A stretch of 7,366 bases of DNA. It comes from Pseudomonadota bacterium (GTDB lineage: Bacteria > Pseudomonadota > Alphaproteobacteria > Rhizobiales > Hyphomicrobiaceae). Both the position numbers and the translations under genes were made by a program. Of this stretch, positions 6,553 through 7,366 are shown piece after piece. Every line of letters starts with the position of its first letter. Position 1 is the first letter of the stretch. The stretch covers positions 1-7,366 of the forward strand of contig JAEZBZ010000072.1 of NCBI GenBank assembly GCA_023412745.1. The letters run 5' to 3'. Under the pieces are notes generated by a model, which worked only from the letters and a program-made list of their open reading frames with translations, was not told the DNA's origin and did no database searches.

Positions 6553-6610
6553 TTGTGGCTCAAAGGAGGCACATCTGCCCATATTCGTTGCATCCGCGCC
6601 ACAGCCACAA
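6553..6610. repeat. Long-range inverted repeat with inner hairpin
   Basis: TTGTGGCT (6553-6560) and AGCCACAA (6603-6610) are perfect eight-base inverted repeats separated by 42 nt. The spacer includes GGCA-CATC-TGCC (6568-6579) and a consensus-like AAAGGAGG (6562-6569) with no usable start codon behind it. It could be a structured untranslated RNA, an operator pair, or chance. No T-run follows, so it is not a standard terminator. Confidence 0.3.
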
Positions 6611-6671
6611 GAAACAGTTAACGAAGCCTCAGAGATTGCGATTGTCGTCGCGTGCTCCCATGTGCTGACGC

Positions 6672-6695
6672 GGCGTCGAATCTCGGTCCGACGCC
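6672..6695. repeat. GC-rich inverted repeat upstream of the DUF2939 gene
   Basis: GGCGTCG (6672-6678) and CGACGCC (6689-6695) pair perfectly around a ten-base loop. It lies 76 nt before the DUF2939 start. No T-run is present on either strand, so a regulatory site or leader hairpin is more likely than an intrinsic terminator. One GANTC site overlaps the end of its left arm. Confidence 0.35.
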
Positions 6696-6771
6696 CCACG
6701 CTCGCCAGAATCTAATCGCGATGTGAAGCGTCACGGTGAGCATAACGCGCCCGGGTTGCAGGAATACGCCC

Positions 6772-7362
6772 ATGCGGAAGGTATTTGCTGGCGCTGTCAT
6801 TGTTCTGTGCGGCGCCATGTACGTGGTATCGCCGATCTGGGCGGCCTGGTCGCTGCGCGAAGCCGTGCGCCGTGGCGACGTCTCCACCATCGAACATCGC
6901 GTTGAATGGGACAGCGTACGCCAGAGCCTGAAATCGTCGCTAGCCCAGCACGCCCAGCTTCTGCCACACGCCGAAGCGGCTGGCGCCGAGATCCGCCCCA
7001 CCCTGTGGCAGCGCGTGAAGTCCGCGTTCGGCGCGACGATGCTGGATCGCTTCGTAGAAAGCTATGTGACTCCGGAGGGCCTGCCGCGGCTGTTCGGCTA
7101 CCAGCAGATGCTGCGTGACGCGTCGCTGACCGCCACGTCGACCGAGGACATGGACAAGCTGGCATGGACCGAACGCTTCGCCGCGTTCTATCAGCGGGTA
7201 AAGCGGGCCGAGTTCCAGAGCCTGACGCGGGTCGAATTCGAGATTACCGACCGGAATACCGCAGACCGGCGCTACATCGCAGCGATGGAACTGGTCGACT
7301 TGCGCTGGAAGCTGACCAGCCTGCAGATCGTGGGCGACCAGATAGCGGTCGCCCAGCGCTGA
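6772..7362 (+). CDS. DUF2939 family protein, membrane-anchored
   Basis: A 196-residue protein that I assign to the DUF2939 family from its pattern. A short basic start (MRKVF) is followed by one hydrophobic segment at about 4-26, ending VVSPIWAAWSLREAVRRGD, then an HRVEW element and a helical domain containing RPTLWQRVKSAFG and YVTPEGLPRLF. The C-terminus looks like a strand-rich lobe around VEFEITDRN and LRWKLTSLQIV. The likely topology is a single N-terminal anchor, or an uncleaved signal, with the rest in the periplasm. Family function is unknown. The ATG at 6772 is preferred: it has AGGA eight bases upstream and gives the normal family N-terminus. A GTG at 6736 would add 12 polar residues in front of the anchor. 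The stop is four bases from the window end, so downstream partners are not visible. Confidence 0.88.
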   Translation: MRKVFAGAVIVLCGAMYVVSPIWAAWSLREAVRRGDVSTIEHRVEWDSVRQSLKSSLAQHAQLLPHAEAAGAEIRPTLWQRVKSAFGATMLDRFVESYVTPEGLPRLFGYQQMLRDASLTATSTEDMDKLAWTERFAAFYQRVKRAEFQSLTRVEFEITDRNTADRRYIAAMELVDLRWKLTSLQIVGDQIAVAQR

Positions 7363-7366
7363 CGAG

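Larger units (their letters stand above)
6366..6771. other. Gene-free divergent region
   Basis: About 400 nt between the start of the 127-residue ORF and the DUF2939 gene. Frames crossing it have no family resemblance, no good start signals and poor coding character. It should hold the promoters of both divergent units, but I could not identify a convincing -35/-10 pair. It contains two clear inverted repeats (6553-6610 and 6672-6695), two GANTC sites 30 bp apart (6678-6682 and 6708-6712), and a small hairpin GAAGG-CCAGT-CCTTC at 6427-6441. No tRNA cloverleaf was found. Confidence 0.6.

Noticed and set aside
6343..6621. Plus-strand ORF of 92 codons in the gene-free region
   Set aside because: It starts with an unsupported TTG, overlaps the opposite 127-residue ORF and has no recognisable features or coding bias.
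1..7366. Search for mobile elements, CRISPR arrays, tRNA or a defence or biosynthetic system
   Set aside because: No transposase or integrase motifs, no regularly spaced direct repeats, no cloverleaf, and the genes are housekeeping or single accessory genes with no cluster logic.

Overview
The window looks like an ordinary chromosomal housekeeping stretch of a GC-rich alphaproteobacterium. The evidence is the gene set and protein style: an ArgS N-terminus, a type 2 dGTPase-like protein, an ErpA-type A-type carrier, an XthA beginning MKIATWNINGVKAR, and a DUF2939 protein. The neighbourhood dgt-argS / erpA / xthA also fits. I lean towards Hyphomicrobiales (Bradyrhizobium or Rhodopseudomonas-like), but this rests on remembered family resemblance, not a search. 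I see no insertion sequence, integrase, CRISPR array, tRNA or rRNA.

Layout. On the minus strand, dgt (1119-2354) is followed 75 nt later by argS (1-1043), which runs off the left edge; together they form a probable dgt-argS operon. A 162-nt divergent control region separates dgt from erpA (2517-2849, plus). It holds a reasonable sigma-70 promoter facing erpA and a nested inverted repeat. A beta-class-like glutathione S-transferase gene (2937-3551, plus) follows. It converges on a small three-helix membrane protein gene (3567-3929, minus). That gene diverges from xthA (4057-4842, plus), across a gap holding an imperfect palindrome. xthA converges on a gene for an exported Sel1-repeat protein (4934-5980, minus), which starts with TTG. 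It appears to be translationally coupled to an unrecognised 127-residue ORF (5982-6365, minus) that ends one base before it. A gene-free stretch of about 400 nt (6366-6771) with two inverted repeats precedes a membrane-anchored DUF2939 protein (6772-7362, plus).

Functionally the genes do not form one pathway. They cover tRNA charging (argS), dNTP hydrolysis (dgt), Fe-S delivery (erpA), thiol or xenobiotic chemistry (gst), base-excision repair (xthA) and several envelope proteins of unknown role. The parts most worth a second look are the unrecognised ORF coupled to the Sel1 gene, the structured intergenic regions, and a possible 11-codon leader ORF overlapping the argS start. I did not find a convincing new multi-gene system.
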